64,000 bases of DNA from Dryas octopetala (Eukaryota; Streptophyta; Magnoliopsida; Rosales; Rosaceae), in assembly GCA_963921425.1 (NCBI GenBank), contig OY992833.1:31296698-31360697 (forward strand), in the 5' to 3' direction. Below the pieces are notes generated by a model. It did no database searches. It saw only the letters and a program-made list of their open reading frames with translations, and had not been told where the DNA came from. The translations under genes were made by a program, and so were the position numbers. Shown here piece by piece: positions 36,725 through 49,095 of the stretch. Numbering within the stretch: position 1 is the stretch's first letter; every line of letters starts with the position of its first letter.

Positions 36725-39700
36725 TTATGCGTCTGAGGCTGCTTTAGATTTGAAGAACTTGGCAACGGCTTGATAAAGATTCTCTTCCTCGAAGGGCTTC
36801 GACACGTATCCATCCATCCCACATTTTAGGCACTCATCATAGGTGGCATGAATAACATCTGCTGTCATAGCTAATATTGGCACATGCCATTCACTCTTTC
36901 TAGCAACTCCTTCAAGTCCACCATTCATCTCCAGATTTGCCTTGCTCTCCATCTGCCGGATTCGACGAGTTGCTTCAAACCTGCAATCAAAAGATACATT
37001 GAGAAATTTTTATATTCCAAAAAATTTTAAAGGGGCATTTGGAATCCCATTGGGAACTAAATCAGTCAATTGCTTCCAATAGACTCTGATCAGATTCACT
37101 GGTGTGCATCAACACAAAACCCCAAGTAACTGCAATCTTTTATACAGTACAATGCATATAAACTTAATTGCTATCATGTATGCAATAAACTCATCTCCCC
37201 TCTATACAACAAATGCTGTTCTTATTTAGGAAGAGTTTCAAGATACTTTTGCCTAAAGGAAATAACAAATGGGAAAAAATCGAACAAGGGCATTTCAAAT
37301 CTAAAATATAATACTCATGCACTGAGACATACCCATCCATTTCAGGCATTTGAATATCCATGAAGCAAGCATCAAAATTGTGTGGTAGTTGTAGCAATGC
37401 CAATGAAGCCTTGCCACTCTCAACACACTCTACATTAGCTCCAAACTTCTTTAGTGCACCTGCAGCCACTCTCCTGTTTACCTTATTGTCATCAACCACC
37501 AAAATTTTCTTACCACAGAGGAGGCTTTGAAGGAAATTAGATCCATTAGGCAGCTCCTTCCCCTGCTGCCTCTCCTTCCCTATTCCCAGAACCTGCTGAA
37601 GACATGCAGCCACCATACTAGCCCTCAAAGGTTTCATAATCACAGTATCTGCAAAACCTGCTGCCTTTGCCTTATCAAATTCGGCATTACTAATATTGGT
37701 TGCAAGGAGGATCATCTTAGGCAGCTTAAATATATGCCCGTTCTGTTTCCAGTCCAATTGCTGTACATTAAGATCACCTTCTTCTCCAGAAATCCATGAA
37801 TCCTTCTCAACTAGAATTATATCTGGATGGATAATATTTCTGCCATATACAATAAAGCAGTTCAGCTCAGTTAGTCAAATAGTACACATTTCCAAAGTCT
37901 ATTTCTATTGTGTGTATTCATGCAAGCTTGGGTCCACTAACAAGAATTTTGGTAGGGATCTTCAAGTTTCCGTATACAGCCATTACTTGTAAATGTTCAC
38001 CATATACAACAATGATGAGTTTTTGGCATTACAAATATGTACTCTCCAAATTTACGAGAGAGTATTTTTACCAGTTTCTGGTTTTCTCTGGATTTCCTTT
38101 GAATCTACTCTATTTATTTGGTGACAAAATTAATTAAATATTTTGCAATTAATTGTCAATGCCACAAACAGTGTCAAGTATCATTCATTTTGAAAATAAA
38201 ACATAGAATCTGGATTAACTAATTATTAAGGGAAAAATAGAAAATACAAAAAAGAAAAGGACATTAATGATTCACCAATCAAATCCTATTCTGATGCATG
38301 CAGGCAAAATCAAGACCGCAAGTAACAGTTATACAGTACATAATATCAACATATATATATATATAAACAGTTTGATATGTATTTCGCAACCTCACTGGAA
38401 CTTTCCGTTTCATCACAGTTAATAATGATAACCTTAAGATTTAGCAAGAGTAAACCTACCTGGATGTCGCAGAACCATTTCTTCCACATAAAGCAACAGC
38501 CGTCTTGATGCTACCCACAACTTCCACCAGGATTCCAAGTCTCTTTAAGTGGTATCTCGTTACAGCAGCTCTCACAAGTTTTCCATCAACTACTATTGCT
38601 CTCAATCCTCTAAAACCAGAAGGTAGATCTTCAGACTTAGGTCTTTTCATGTCACTAAATGAATTTTTCTTGCACCTCTTAAAATTAGCTGTGAAAGAAA
38701 ATGTGCTTCCAACCTGAGGTCGACTTACAAAGTTTATCTGACCACCCATCAGTTCGACCAGACACTTACTGATGCTCAAGCCAATACCAGTTCCTCCATA
38801 ATTTCTAGAGGTTGAACTGTCTGCCTGCATGAAGGGCATAAAAACACGATCCTGGGCACATAATGGTATACCAATTCCCGTATCCTCCACAGATACCATC
38901 AAAGTAACATGCTCAGGAGCTTCATTAGTGGTTATCACGTTACTTGAAACATCAGATCTGTGTTCTTCATCAGCAATGAGATGCTTAAAAGTATCCCAAC
39001 TATTTTGGTCATCCGCTGCTTCACATCCACTTAAGGTTGTATAACGACGGCCATCAGATGTTGGTATAACTTCATCTGATCCTCCGTTCAAGTAAGACTC
39101 CGATTTCCCATTTATCATGGCCTTTGAGGGATCAGCTAGATGGACTTTGACAAATATATGTCCTCGTTCAGTGAACTGCCAAATGCTTAATATAATGAAT
39201 ATCAACATTCAACTATAAATGAAGAATTAGACATGCAAGACAATAATGACTGAAATGGGGAAAAATAGCTCAGCCAATGCAAAACTCAACCATAACTTTC
39301 AATAGATCATCAATCCGAGCAAGATTGAGTAAAACATTTAATGAATCCTAGAGCTGTGAGTTAGCAACTAAAGCATGAAAAATTCCACTTACTTTAATAG
39401 AGTTGCCCACTAGATTTGTAATGATCTGTCTGAATCTCCCTGGATCCCCCATAAAAATTTCTGGAACTTTATCAGAAACAAACACTGCCAGCTTCACTTC
39501 CCAAAATATTTATCAGAGTTAGAAGATTTGCGAAAATAAAAGAAAGGCATTATGAGCATCACCATCCATTGAGAATAAAAGAAACAGAGTTGAAAAATGA
39601 AAAGGAAAATTAGTTGAAACATGACAGTTCATATTTCACAATTTAAGAATTATGAAAATGCAATCATGTCAGAAGTGAAGCAATCATGAGGCCCTTCAAA

Positions 39701-42088
39701 TTTGATAATGCAACCAAAAAGCCAACAACAAAATTATTGCAAGGACCCTGAGCTGCTCTTATTGAAGTCACTGGAGCTTACCTCTATACCCATATTTCTA
39801 GATTTTTCAGAAAATAAAGAGAGGACATCGTCTAGTATTGATCGAATGCCAAATGGAACTTCTTCCAGCTCTAACCTGCCAGCTTCAATCTTTGCCCGGT
39901 CAAGCACCTCATTTATTAATGCTATCAGTGCCTTTCCACAGACTTGAGCAGTTTGAGCATAATCCCTCTGGGTTGAACTTAAATCTGTATCTAAAAGCAA
40001 GGCAAGCATTCCTGCAATTATAGAAAACTATGATTATACCACTTACAAGGAAGTATTCACGTATAGATAGCATAATATGGTTCGGAAAACAAAATTTTAA
40101 AAAGGGAGATCTGTCAGCATACCGAGGATTCCGTTCATGGGTGTCCTGATTTCATGAGAAACAGTCGCAAGAAACTGGCATAAAAACAAGAGATAACAGA
40201 TCACAAAAATGGCAATGGGGAATGAACTATGTTTTGGAAAATGTTGGGAACAGTACCTGGGACTTGGCAACATCAGCAGCTTCTGCTCGAACTTTTAATT
40301 CCTCCATTTCATGGAAATCATCCTCAACTTTAATAATGTGCATTGCTGCTCCATATAAGATATAGCCCACTAATAAACCAATCACAAAGAATAAGAATGC
40401 GGTGTTAATCGCTGTCCATGACGTGGGTGCCTTCTGATGATATCTGCTCAGAATCAAATAATGAGCATCAACAAACCACTAAAATTTCTCCATCTATTAC
40501 AAGTGGATTGACTGGGCGCCCTTACCTACATATCATCTGATGCTTTCTGAAAGGATCTCCAAAATCAAGCTTGCTTTCATGCAGAAGAGATGTGTCACCA
40601 TCTTGATATTGGTGACCATACATGATTAGGGGATCAGAAGAGTTTGTGACATCATATACATAAACCAAAATTGCCTGATTCCCAGCAAGTTGCCCTAGTA
40701 GATTCTCCACCAGGGACTCAACATCAAAGGCTCCACCAAGGTACCTGCTTTCATTTGGATTCATAGATGTTAGTTTCCAGGTGCATTTGATTTAGGAAAA
40801 ATTGTTTTATTCCATGAAGAAAAAGGGATAAGTAACAGAAGGATGGAATCACTTTTCCAAGGGTTCTGTGGTAGATGCAGGAAATGGGAAAAGCAAGTAT
40901 TGAAGGTGAACATAATGGCATGCAAAAAGCATTTGAAGAATAGGATTTCATAGTTCTATAGTTTTGTACCAACTTACCCGGCAGCTGCTTCTATGCGCTC
41001 CTCCACAGTTGGGTTTGGAGGGAGCTTGGATTTGTAAACAGGGAAAGTCAACACAACACCAAGATGATGAGAACCCAGAAGCCTGAAGGGACTGGTTAGA
41101 ACAGCTTTTCCAGTAGCCCTAGCCCTCAAAATGTTTTCCCTGTCCTCCTATATGGAAAATTACAGGTCAAATGAAACACCAAAAATGTTCTAAAAATATA
41201 AATAATGTTAAACAAGATAAGCAAAGTGCAGGTCACACATTCTATATATTACCTCCCCAGACATCATGTCAAGTGACTCAATGTAAGAGACAGTTTCCTG
41301 TGAGAAAATCACAGGTGCATACTCATCTCGGATGGGCGAGGGCTCCCTCTCCATTGTCTTAATCGTCCAGCCATGTTGCCTTTCAAACTTTCCCCTCTCC
41401 GAATTAACCACTCTTTGAGCATAAGCCACCCCACTTAAAAGAGGCCTCTCAAAGGAGGTTCTGGCAGTGTATTCTGCAAAAGTTTCCTGTATTTTTTGCA
41501 ACATCAAAAAACCAAACATGCAAAGCAGAAACCAGCAGTGGCACATTGAATCATCTTAGCTTCCCCAGAATCTTTAAATAGAAAGAGTATTTGGAAGCGA
41601 TTTGGCTTAAATAAACTAAATTGTCCTTATTAGTTAAAAACAGAACAGCAGCAAATGCAAAATACACAATTTTTCCCCTCTCGTCTTCCTCAATTTTATA
41701 GAAAATCAAACATAGTCGAAATTCAAGCACAAAATTAAGCACATACCTGATCAATTGCTGATGGGTTCTTGTAGTAATGGAAGGTGGAAACAAGGATGGC
41801 AAGGGCGTGAACATGGTTAACGCTAACACTGAATTGATCTTGCAACATTCTTGCCCTCTGATCACACATGCTACCAAGTACTTCTACCCTTCTCACTTTG
41901 TTATCAGCATCCATGTAATTGTAGATTAGCATGCTCAAGAATGCCATCACCATGATCCAGAGCATCAAAAGTTTTGGGAACCAAGCCCTGTAGGCCTGAA
42001 CAAAAGTGTAACTCTTTTTGGTCCCCATTTGCTCATTCAGCCTCACAGCCACAGAGTGGTGACTCTGCATCTTCAAATTCTCACCCAT
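36725..42088 (-). CDS. AHK4: Cytokinin receptor hybrid histidine kinase, AHK4/CRE1/WOL type
   Basis: Eleven exons with consistent phase: 42088-41747, 41486-41253, 41147-40978, 40744-40526, 40443-40257, 40174-40123, 40011-39782, 39491-39393, 39175-38460, 37839-37333, 36980-36725. They encode 1003 residues. The order is: membrane segment ([17 protein letters not shown]); extracytoplasmic CHASE domain that binds cytokinin ([43 protein letters not shown]); second membrane segment ([17 protein letters not shown]); H-box with phospho-accepting His ([10 protein letters not shown]); ATPase boxes ([24 protein letters not shown]); a degenerate pseudo-receiver; and a C-terminal receiver with VVDDN and the phospho-accepting Asp in [11 protein letters not shown]. 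It passes phosphate to HPt proteins and B-type regulators. The ATG at 42088 is the first ATG of the frame. The N-terminus is shorter than in Arabidopsis AHK4. It looks fully functional. Confidence 0.96.
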
Positions 42089-43064
42089 CAGCACAAAATC
42101 AACCTCTTTGCTTCTTCTTCCTCTGTTTCCTCTTTACCCACCTCATATCTAAGCTAAAAAACAACCTCAAGAAGTCACACACTTGCACACATTATATAAG
42201 CTAACTTTCTTAAAGTACTGGCTATTTTTCAGACACTTTTTCTGATCTAGAAAAGGAAAAAGGCACTGCTAAGCTCTAAGTAAATTATCATTACAGCATT
42301 GTTTTGCTTGATTCAAACATCTGAAAGCATAAGTACAACAAGCACAAGCAAGCAAAATATGACCAATATGAACAAATATTTCCCACTGTAGAGTGTGGTC
42401 TTTCTTCCCTCTCACTGAAAACCCATTTCCATAGTATAAAAGAAAGAGACCCAGAACTCGAAAAGAGGAATTCTCAATTCTCAGAGACAAGCATGGTTCT
42501 CAAAAGATGGAAAAAATAAAGCTCAAATTCTTAAGTATCTCTCTCTCTCTCTGAAATTGGTCTGTCTGAGGCTGTGAATGTTAAAAAAGAGAGTTTTAAG
42601 GAATAAAATAACATAGAGGACTCTAATCATGTCATCTCGAAGCGTGAAGTTTAGTTAGAGGCATTCAGACAAAGAAGGAGCACGTTCACTGTTTTTATTC
42701 CATATAATAATGGAAGCCTCGTATTGACCCGAAAACACACACAGCTAAGCACACAACACAAAAATACAGACACCAAGAGCTTTAGAGAGAGAGAGAGAAA
42801 TGGGGTTGTTGAAAGAAACCATCTTCACCTGTACAGTTATAGAAAGAGGTTGGCTTGGTACAATACAATGAATGTATAATAGAAAAAGTGTTCTGGGTCG
42901 TCTTGATCTGAGGCGCCCTTTTTTTTTTTTGGGTTTTCCAGTGTATAATAGTAGACTAGTAGTTTTATGACTTTTTATGCTTTGCTTTTTAAAGCAAACT
43001 GAATCGAATTTTTTGGATTTTCAGAGATACGCTCTTGTCTCCCCTTCTCTACATTATAAACTAA

Positions 43065-43068
<4 letters not shown>

Positions 43069-43109
<41 letters not shown>

Positions 43110-43198
43110 CCTTATAATAATGCATTTCACACCACACACTGTCTCCCCCCATTTCTCTCTCTCTCTCTCTCTCTCCTACTTTCTCTCTCTCTCTCTCT
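43069..43198. repeat. (TC)n pyrimidine microsatellites upstream of AHK4
   Basis: TC runs at 43069-43105, 43154-43175 and 43181-43198, about 1 kb upstream of the AHK4 ATG. On the AHK4 strand they are GA runs, a type of motif bound by GAGA-binding BPC factors in plants. A regulatory role is only a possibility. Confidence 0.7.
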
Positions 43199-43859
43199 GT
43201 TCTTTGCTACTTTCTGAGCTCACCATTGAAGCTGATAGTCCGGACTTTTTGAAATTCAACAGGAAATTTTTGATGGGTCTGACTCTGACCCTCAAAAAGG
43301 AAAAAGATAAAGAAAACCAAAATGGGTTACATTTTTTAGTTACATTTAACATTAAAAAGGAGAGGATTAAAGAGTTACAAAAGAAGCTGAATTACCCATA
43401 ATTAATATCTCTCATTGAAACCAGAATCAGATATGATGGCTGGCTTTTCCAGTTTTCTTTTCTGTAGTTTTCTTTTCTTTTATGTGCGAGTGTTAATATA
43501 TCATCCTACAAATAAATATTTGGTCTTTTTTCATTTTTACTGTTCATTTTCTTGTGCTTACTATGTTGTTTTTCTAAGAGAGACTGTCTGATTCGGATTT
43601 ATTGAATTCCGATTGGTGAGAAGGGAAGTCCAAATATCGCAATCACAAATCTTTGCGATAATGACATTGCGACTAAGCCCCAGATCTCATTCTCTTCGAA
43701 GTTCTAAATTACCTTAAACCCACAACTTTTCATACTGCATTCCAAAACTACCCTTTTCTTTCCTTTTTAAAAAAATTTTTATTCAGGCATTCTAAAATTT
43801 CTCACCGGTCTCTCTAATTTTTCTTTTGGAACTTTTCATTTTATTTTATTTTATTTTTT

Positions 43860-44223
43860 GTTAAATACAAAGATGGCCCATTAATTTTACATTAATTCTC
43901 AATTTAGTCTATTAACTATAAAAAATATCAATTTGGTCCACAAATTTTTCAAATTATACCAAAAGAGTACAAACGTTAACTTCTAATGAAAATTTAATGG
44001 AAACTAGTTATGTGAGCAATAAGTGACCATATTTTCAGAGGGGCATTTCAGTCCGTTCATCACATTTTCATGTGATCAATTTCGTTAATTTTTTAATGGA
44101 AGTTAACGTTTGTACTGTTTTGATACAACTTTGAAAAATTCGTGGACCAAATTGACACTTTTTATAGTTAGTGAACCAAATTGAGAATCAGTGTAAAGTT
44201 TGTAAACTATTTTTGTATTTAAC
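43860..44223. mobile_element. Short fold-back inverted-repeat element
   Basis: Arms of about 130 bp start GTTAAATACAAA on both ends and share blocks such as ATTCTCAATTT, TCAATTTGGTCCAC and GTACAAACGTTAACTTC in inverted orientation. The 364-bp body has no coding capacity. No clean target duplication abuts the arms, because both flanks are T-rich. A 15-bp direct repeat, AACTTTTCATTTTAT, lies slightly outside (43830-43844 and 44241-44255). The superfamily is unsettled. Confidence 0.6.
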
Positions 44224-44511
44224 CCTTTTTTTTTTTAGAAAACTTTTCATTTTATCTTTAAGCATAAAACAAAAAACAATTAGAAAAACCTAGAAACCAC
44301 CCAGCCAGCCATTCCTAACTCACCACTGGCACCTCCACTGATGGCGGCCTCACTCGATCACCCCATCCCATTGTCGGCGCATGTACTTCCCTCATCCCTC
44401 TCTTTCTTTACTGGATGCAAAGGGAGGCCGGCAACCTTGCATTAGTGTTTTAAGACAATCAGGTTATCTTCTAAACTTTACTAAACGGAAGCCCTTAAAT
44501 TTATAAATGCT

Positions 44512-45455
44512 TAATTTTTGGGAGGTGATTTTCGCACTCCTCTTTTCTCCATTTGTACTCCTTCTTATTTTTTTAAATGTTTGTATATATTTTTATTATT
44601 TATTTTTCACATATACCCTTTAGCTTTTAATTATAGAATGTCACATATGCAACATTAAATTCTACACATTAAATTTTTTAAAATTGTCATAATAATATAT
44701 CTATTTCTATAACTCTCTTTTTAAAAAGGAAGAAAAATTTATGTAATTCTCTACACTTCTGTTCGTTTTCTTGATATATTGTACACCTAACTCTTTTTTC
44801 TTATTAAGCTATCATGTGACATTCATGTTAAAAAATCAAATATGCTACAAATTAGTAGTGGTTGCTATGCAGTGTCAAAAGACTCAAAAATGAGGGAGTA
44901 AACTAATTGAAAACCCCAATTAATTTCATAACACAAAACCCACCATCAAAGAAGAATAAGATACATAAATCATGACCTTCATAAAGAAAATGAAAAAAAA
45001 AAAATATATGACAGGCTAAATATTTTCCTAATGAAAGTATAGAATGATGATTAAAAGCACGTACAAGATTGGTTCACATAAATTATGACCCTCATGAAGG
45101 AAACAAAAAAAAAAATATGACAGGCTAAATATTTTCCTAATGAAAGTATAGAATGATGATTGAAAGTACGAATAAGATTAGTTCACAAAAGAAAAAAAAT
45201 GGCTTAAAAGGCGAAGAGATGCAATATGAAGAAGATACAATGAGGGGGCGAGAAAATTACTTATTTTTATTTTTTAATAATGATGAGATAATTTAGAAAA
45301 AAATAATCATTACTGAAAGATAATTAAAATAAAAATTCAACAGCCATAAATGGTAGATTTAAAAATATATAATAAAAATATACAAAATACATTAAAAAAA
45401 AAGATAGAGTGCAAACGGAGAAAAGAGGAGTTCGAAAATCGTCTCCCTAATTTTT
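44512..45455. mobile_element. TIR element with internal tandem duplication, 8-bp target duplication
   Basis: The element spans 44520-45447 (928 bp) and is flanked by TAATTTTT (44512-44519 and 45448-45455). Inverted ends of about 90-100 bp start GGGAGGTGATTTTCG on the left and GGGAGACGATTTTCG as the reverse complement on the right. Both contain the block ACTCCTCTTTTCTCC. No transposase is present. Its interior carries a 113-bp tandem duplication, listed separately. The T-rich flank makes the 8-bp duplication less certain than in the two Mutator-like elements. Confidence 0.7.
44964..45187. repeat. 113-bp tandem duplication inside the TIR element
   Basis: Two units (about 44964-45076 and 45077-45187) share the block ATGACAGGCTAAATATTTTC and a long stretch ending GGTTCACA or AGTTCACA. 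They differ by a few substitutions and by A-run length. The duplication happened within the element, before or after it landed. Confidence 0.85.
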
Positions 45456-48400
45456 TTATCTGTTATATAATTCATAACTAATTAAACTCTTAATATCCTT
45501 TATAATTGTCAAAATATATGTATGAGCTTGCTATTCAAACAAATCCTAGGCACCATGCATGCAAAATCTATTTATTCATAATGATTTTTAATAATTAACA
45601 AAGCTCAACCCTTAACTTCATTTATTAATCAGACATATCATGACTAAGTCTTCCATGGGCATGTCCCAATACATGTGGAACTCACCTCATCGTGAGAAAG
45701 AGTCTCTCTACATATCACATATGTATAGCTGTGTTGGATTTTGAGAACTCACAAGTTAGGCACCATATATAACGTACACGTACCAACAAAAAGTGAAGCA
45801 TGTATAACACACCAGCAAACTCTCCCTCTATCTTAGGCCTTAGTCCCTAGCTTGGTCCCTTTTGATTCACATGTTAGTTGGTTGGGTCCAAAGGGCAGCT
45901 ATATCTTTGTAAACGACACATAAATAGTAGTTGATGTTGGTTTGTTCAAAAAAGGGATATCTTTTGATGGAATAAGGGGAAGATTGCATGGGGACCATTT
46001 TCATATACACATTACACATAGAGAGTTAGAGGCAATTAGGCAAAGTAGAGGGGTTTGGTTTGTCCTCTAGCAATATTTTCAGCAATTGGGCCAATTGGCA
46101 AAGGAGCTAGGTTATATATTAGCTTAGGCAAGGTTATCTATATGACTATATATCTCTCTCTCTAATTTTTTTCTGCCACTCAAAAGTGTGTGGGGGTTAG
46201 GGTGTCGGCCATGTGGTCTGGTAGTGAAGCCCATCCATCACTTTCTCAAACATAAAAGTCTATGTTTCTTTGTTCAATTAATGATCATCTCATGTCCTTC
46301 TTCTGAGTCCTGCCATGCCATGCCATCCACACATGGGCAGGTGCTTCCTCTGAGAGCTTAGAGTGGTAAATATGTAGTACCTGGCCTACCAAATTGAGCT
46401 GGACCAGCTGATGCTTATTTCTCGCACCAAAGGCATACGTGGTCGGTAGTCCCCCTCTATCTATTTCTAATTTGCTTTCATTGAGCCATGTGATTCTTTC
46501 AGGTCCCTAGATAGTAAATCCAATGACTACATATTAAAGCTCTATTCACTCTATTGCCTATCAATCTATGATTAGGACCTGCAAAAAGGTAATTATGCAG
46601 AAATTAACTTAATTATTCTGAGGAGAAGGCTGGATTTGGGTAAATCTAAATTCTAAAGTACTTAATTTGTACTGTTTTTTTTTAATTAAAAAAAAACAAC
46701 ATTTATGTGGTGTGGTTTGTCTTGATACCTAAATTTGGTTTGATCAAAATTCTCTTTGGATATGAAACCATGTGCTTGGGGGTACGTGGTTCACAGCTCA
46801 CAAGTCCCATCATATACAACTTATAATGGGTTCCCTATTTCCATTTTCTACAAATAGTTTCCCATATATATATATATATATCATGCACTAGCATATTTTA
46901 CTACTTTTAGGATATTTGCCTAACTATTTTTCATTACTTTTGTATTTAATTTTTGTTATTCGGACAAAAAAAAGAGGGTGTAACTGTAAATTCATCGCAG
47001 TTTCATATAGTGCCCCTACTATTTTGTTTAATCATAACGATTAACGACCCCTACTTGTTTAAATAAAGAGCAAGTGCATCTTCAAGTTCCATTTGAGGCC
47101 TGAGAAGCCGTTGGTCTATAAGGAGAAAATCGAGGATCAAATTGATTAAAATCAAGTGCTTCCTTGCTTTAAAAGTCAAAGTCCTTGAAACAAAATTCCT
47201 CAAAACCAATGAAGCAGAGATCCGATACCCATATTTTAATTACATGAGGTTGCGTTCTTTTGAACCTTTCCCATTTTCTTCTTACTTTTTTTCTAATCGA
47301 GACTGTGATGAATTCTGCTTAAATAAATTTGATTGATAATATGAGATTAAACATTAAGAGAAATGAAAGAAAAAAAGAAGAAAGAGAAAATGAGAGGATA
47401 CAAGTATACAACTCGTTTGACCCACGTACAGTCGATGTTTTCTTTTTTATTTCATCCCCTATATATATATTTCATTTTCATTTCTTTTTCTTTAAATTTT
47501 TCAAAATTAGATAGTTTTGTACTTTTAATTCGATGCCACAAGTGAACCAATAATTGATAGCCTTACAAAGGATGCATGGTCAATCCCTAGATATTAATTA
47601 TATATATTTTTCTCTCAATCTTTCTTTAGGCTAGCTAGCAACAATTCTGTAATGAATGCATGCATGCTTATTAAACCCATTAATTATGATATATGGGTCT
47701 TCGGTGCACATGATCCAGCACCAATTGTGTGCTTGCTTAAAGGTTCATTGCACTTGCGAGTTGCGAGTTGCGACTCCTCTTACACCAATATTATTTAATC
47801 CTTACACTTTGATCATTTAAATGTGGGTTTGTTGAGAGAAAAACATCACATCAAAAATATAAGACCTTATATAATAACTTATAAAGATTTGAACTACTTC
47901 TTTTATTACTAATTGATTTTGAAATAGATGTTTAAACTCCTTCAGATACTACAATTGGGTTTTATTATATATCTTGTCTCTTGAAAAACTCAGTTTTGTA
48001 AGATTGATCTCACAAATCGCTGTTAGCTTTATAATTGACACATATATATATGCATTGTTCCCACATTTCTTAGCTAATAACTTACGAATAATTTTTATGA
48101 AATAATTCCCCCCATATATTTAATTCGTTGGTAATCCACAACTCAAATTTCTCCCAATTGTGATAATTAAACCGCTCATCTCTAATGAATTATTTGAATA
48201 GTACTAATTGTTCAGTGTAAGAGTTGGAATTCTATTGAATAGTACTATTTTCAGTCCCCTTTATTTATATATATATACCAATCTTGGATGCATTAGGCAA
48301 TCATAGATTGATAATCGATCTCGACGTATTTATTTATAGATAATATAATAAAAATTCCTCTCTTTTCTTACATCCCGAAAACAATTAATGGAAGGAGTTG

Positions 48401-49044
48401 AATAATTTGTCAACAAGGTTGAAAATTTAATATTTTGAGCGGTAGAAAAGATAGCTCCACATAATCTCTATCTACTTAGATTATATTCCCCGATGGTATT
48501 ATTTAGTACATTTCAGATAAAAAGAATAAAGTTGGAGTTGGATTTAATTACAGGATCAAGGACAATGGACATGCATGCAACTATGCAAGTGGCTTTTCCA
48601 ATTGCAGCGGGATCATCACAAAATTAGGGAATAGGCAGCCCTAAGGCTGATTAATTATTAGCCAGGTATATACCTAATGAATAATGATGAGGTCTTATGA
48701 CATGTGTTATAGCCTATAGATTGACTGTTAATATCAGTTTATTGATTTTCTAAGAATAAGAATGAGATAAGATTGAAGATCGAGATATATGCAATATGCA
48801 TAGATCAAAAGGATTAGGAATATAATGCAGCAAATCTCATAGTCAAAGCAGGAGAAAATTAATGATTATTATGGAGAAAAGAAGATGCCCATTAGTGGGC
48901 CAAATTAAGCATAAAGTCAAAGCAAGAAAATCAACCTGAGGGCCAAGTTAATTCGCATTCTTATGAGAGTTAGTGAGTGAGTGAGAATTTGAAATTATAG
49001 TTTTTTTTTTTTGTTAAAAGCAAGATCTTGTATGTGAATGTTTA
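45456..49044. other. Intergenic, no gene seen
   Basis: No conserved frame on either strand. Contains small AT repeats (for example near 46866-46880) and a short GCGAGTT repeat near 47755. I see no RNA gene. Confidence 0.5.
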
Positions 49045-49095
49045 AGAATGTAGGTGATCCCAGGCCAAAAAAAAAAAAAGAGAATGTAGGTGATC
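49045..49095 (+). mobile_element. Poly(A) micro-insertion with 15-bp target duplication
   Basis: A perfect direct repeat, AGAATGTAGGTGATC (49045-49059 and 49081-49095), flanks the 21-base insert CCAGGCC, 13 A and G. Apart from the A-tail the insert has only seven bases of body. Confidence 0.7.

Noticed and set aside
42089-42094. Upstream extension of the AHK4 frame by two codons
   Set aside because: Those codons are GTG and CTG; the first ATG in frame is at 42088 and matches the family N-terminus.
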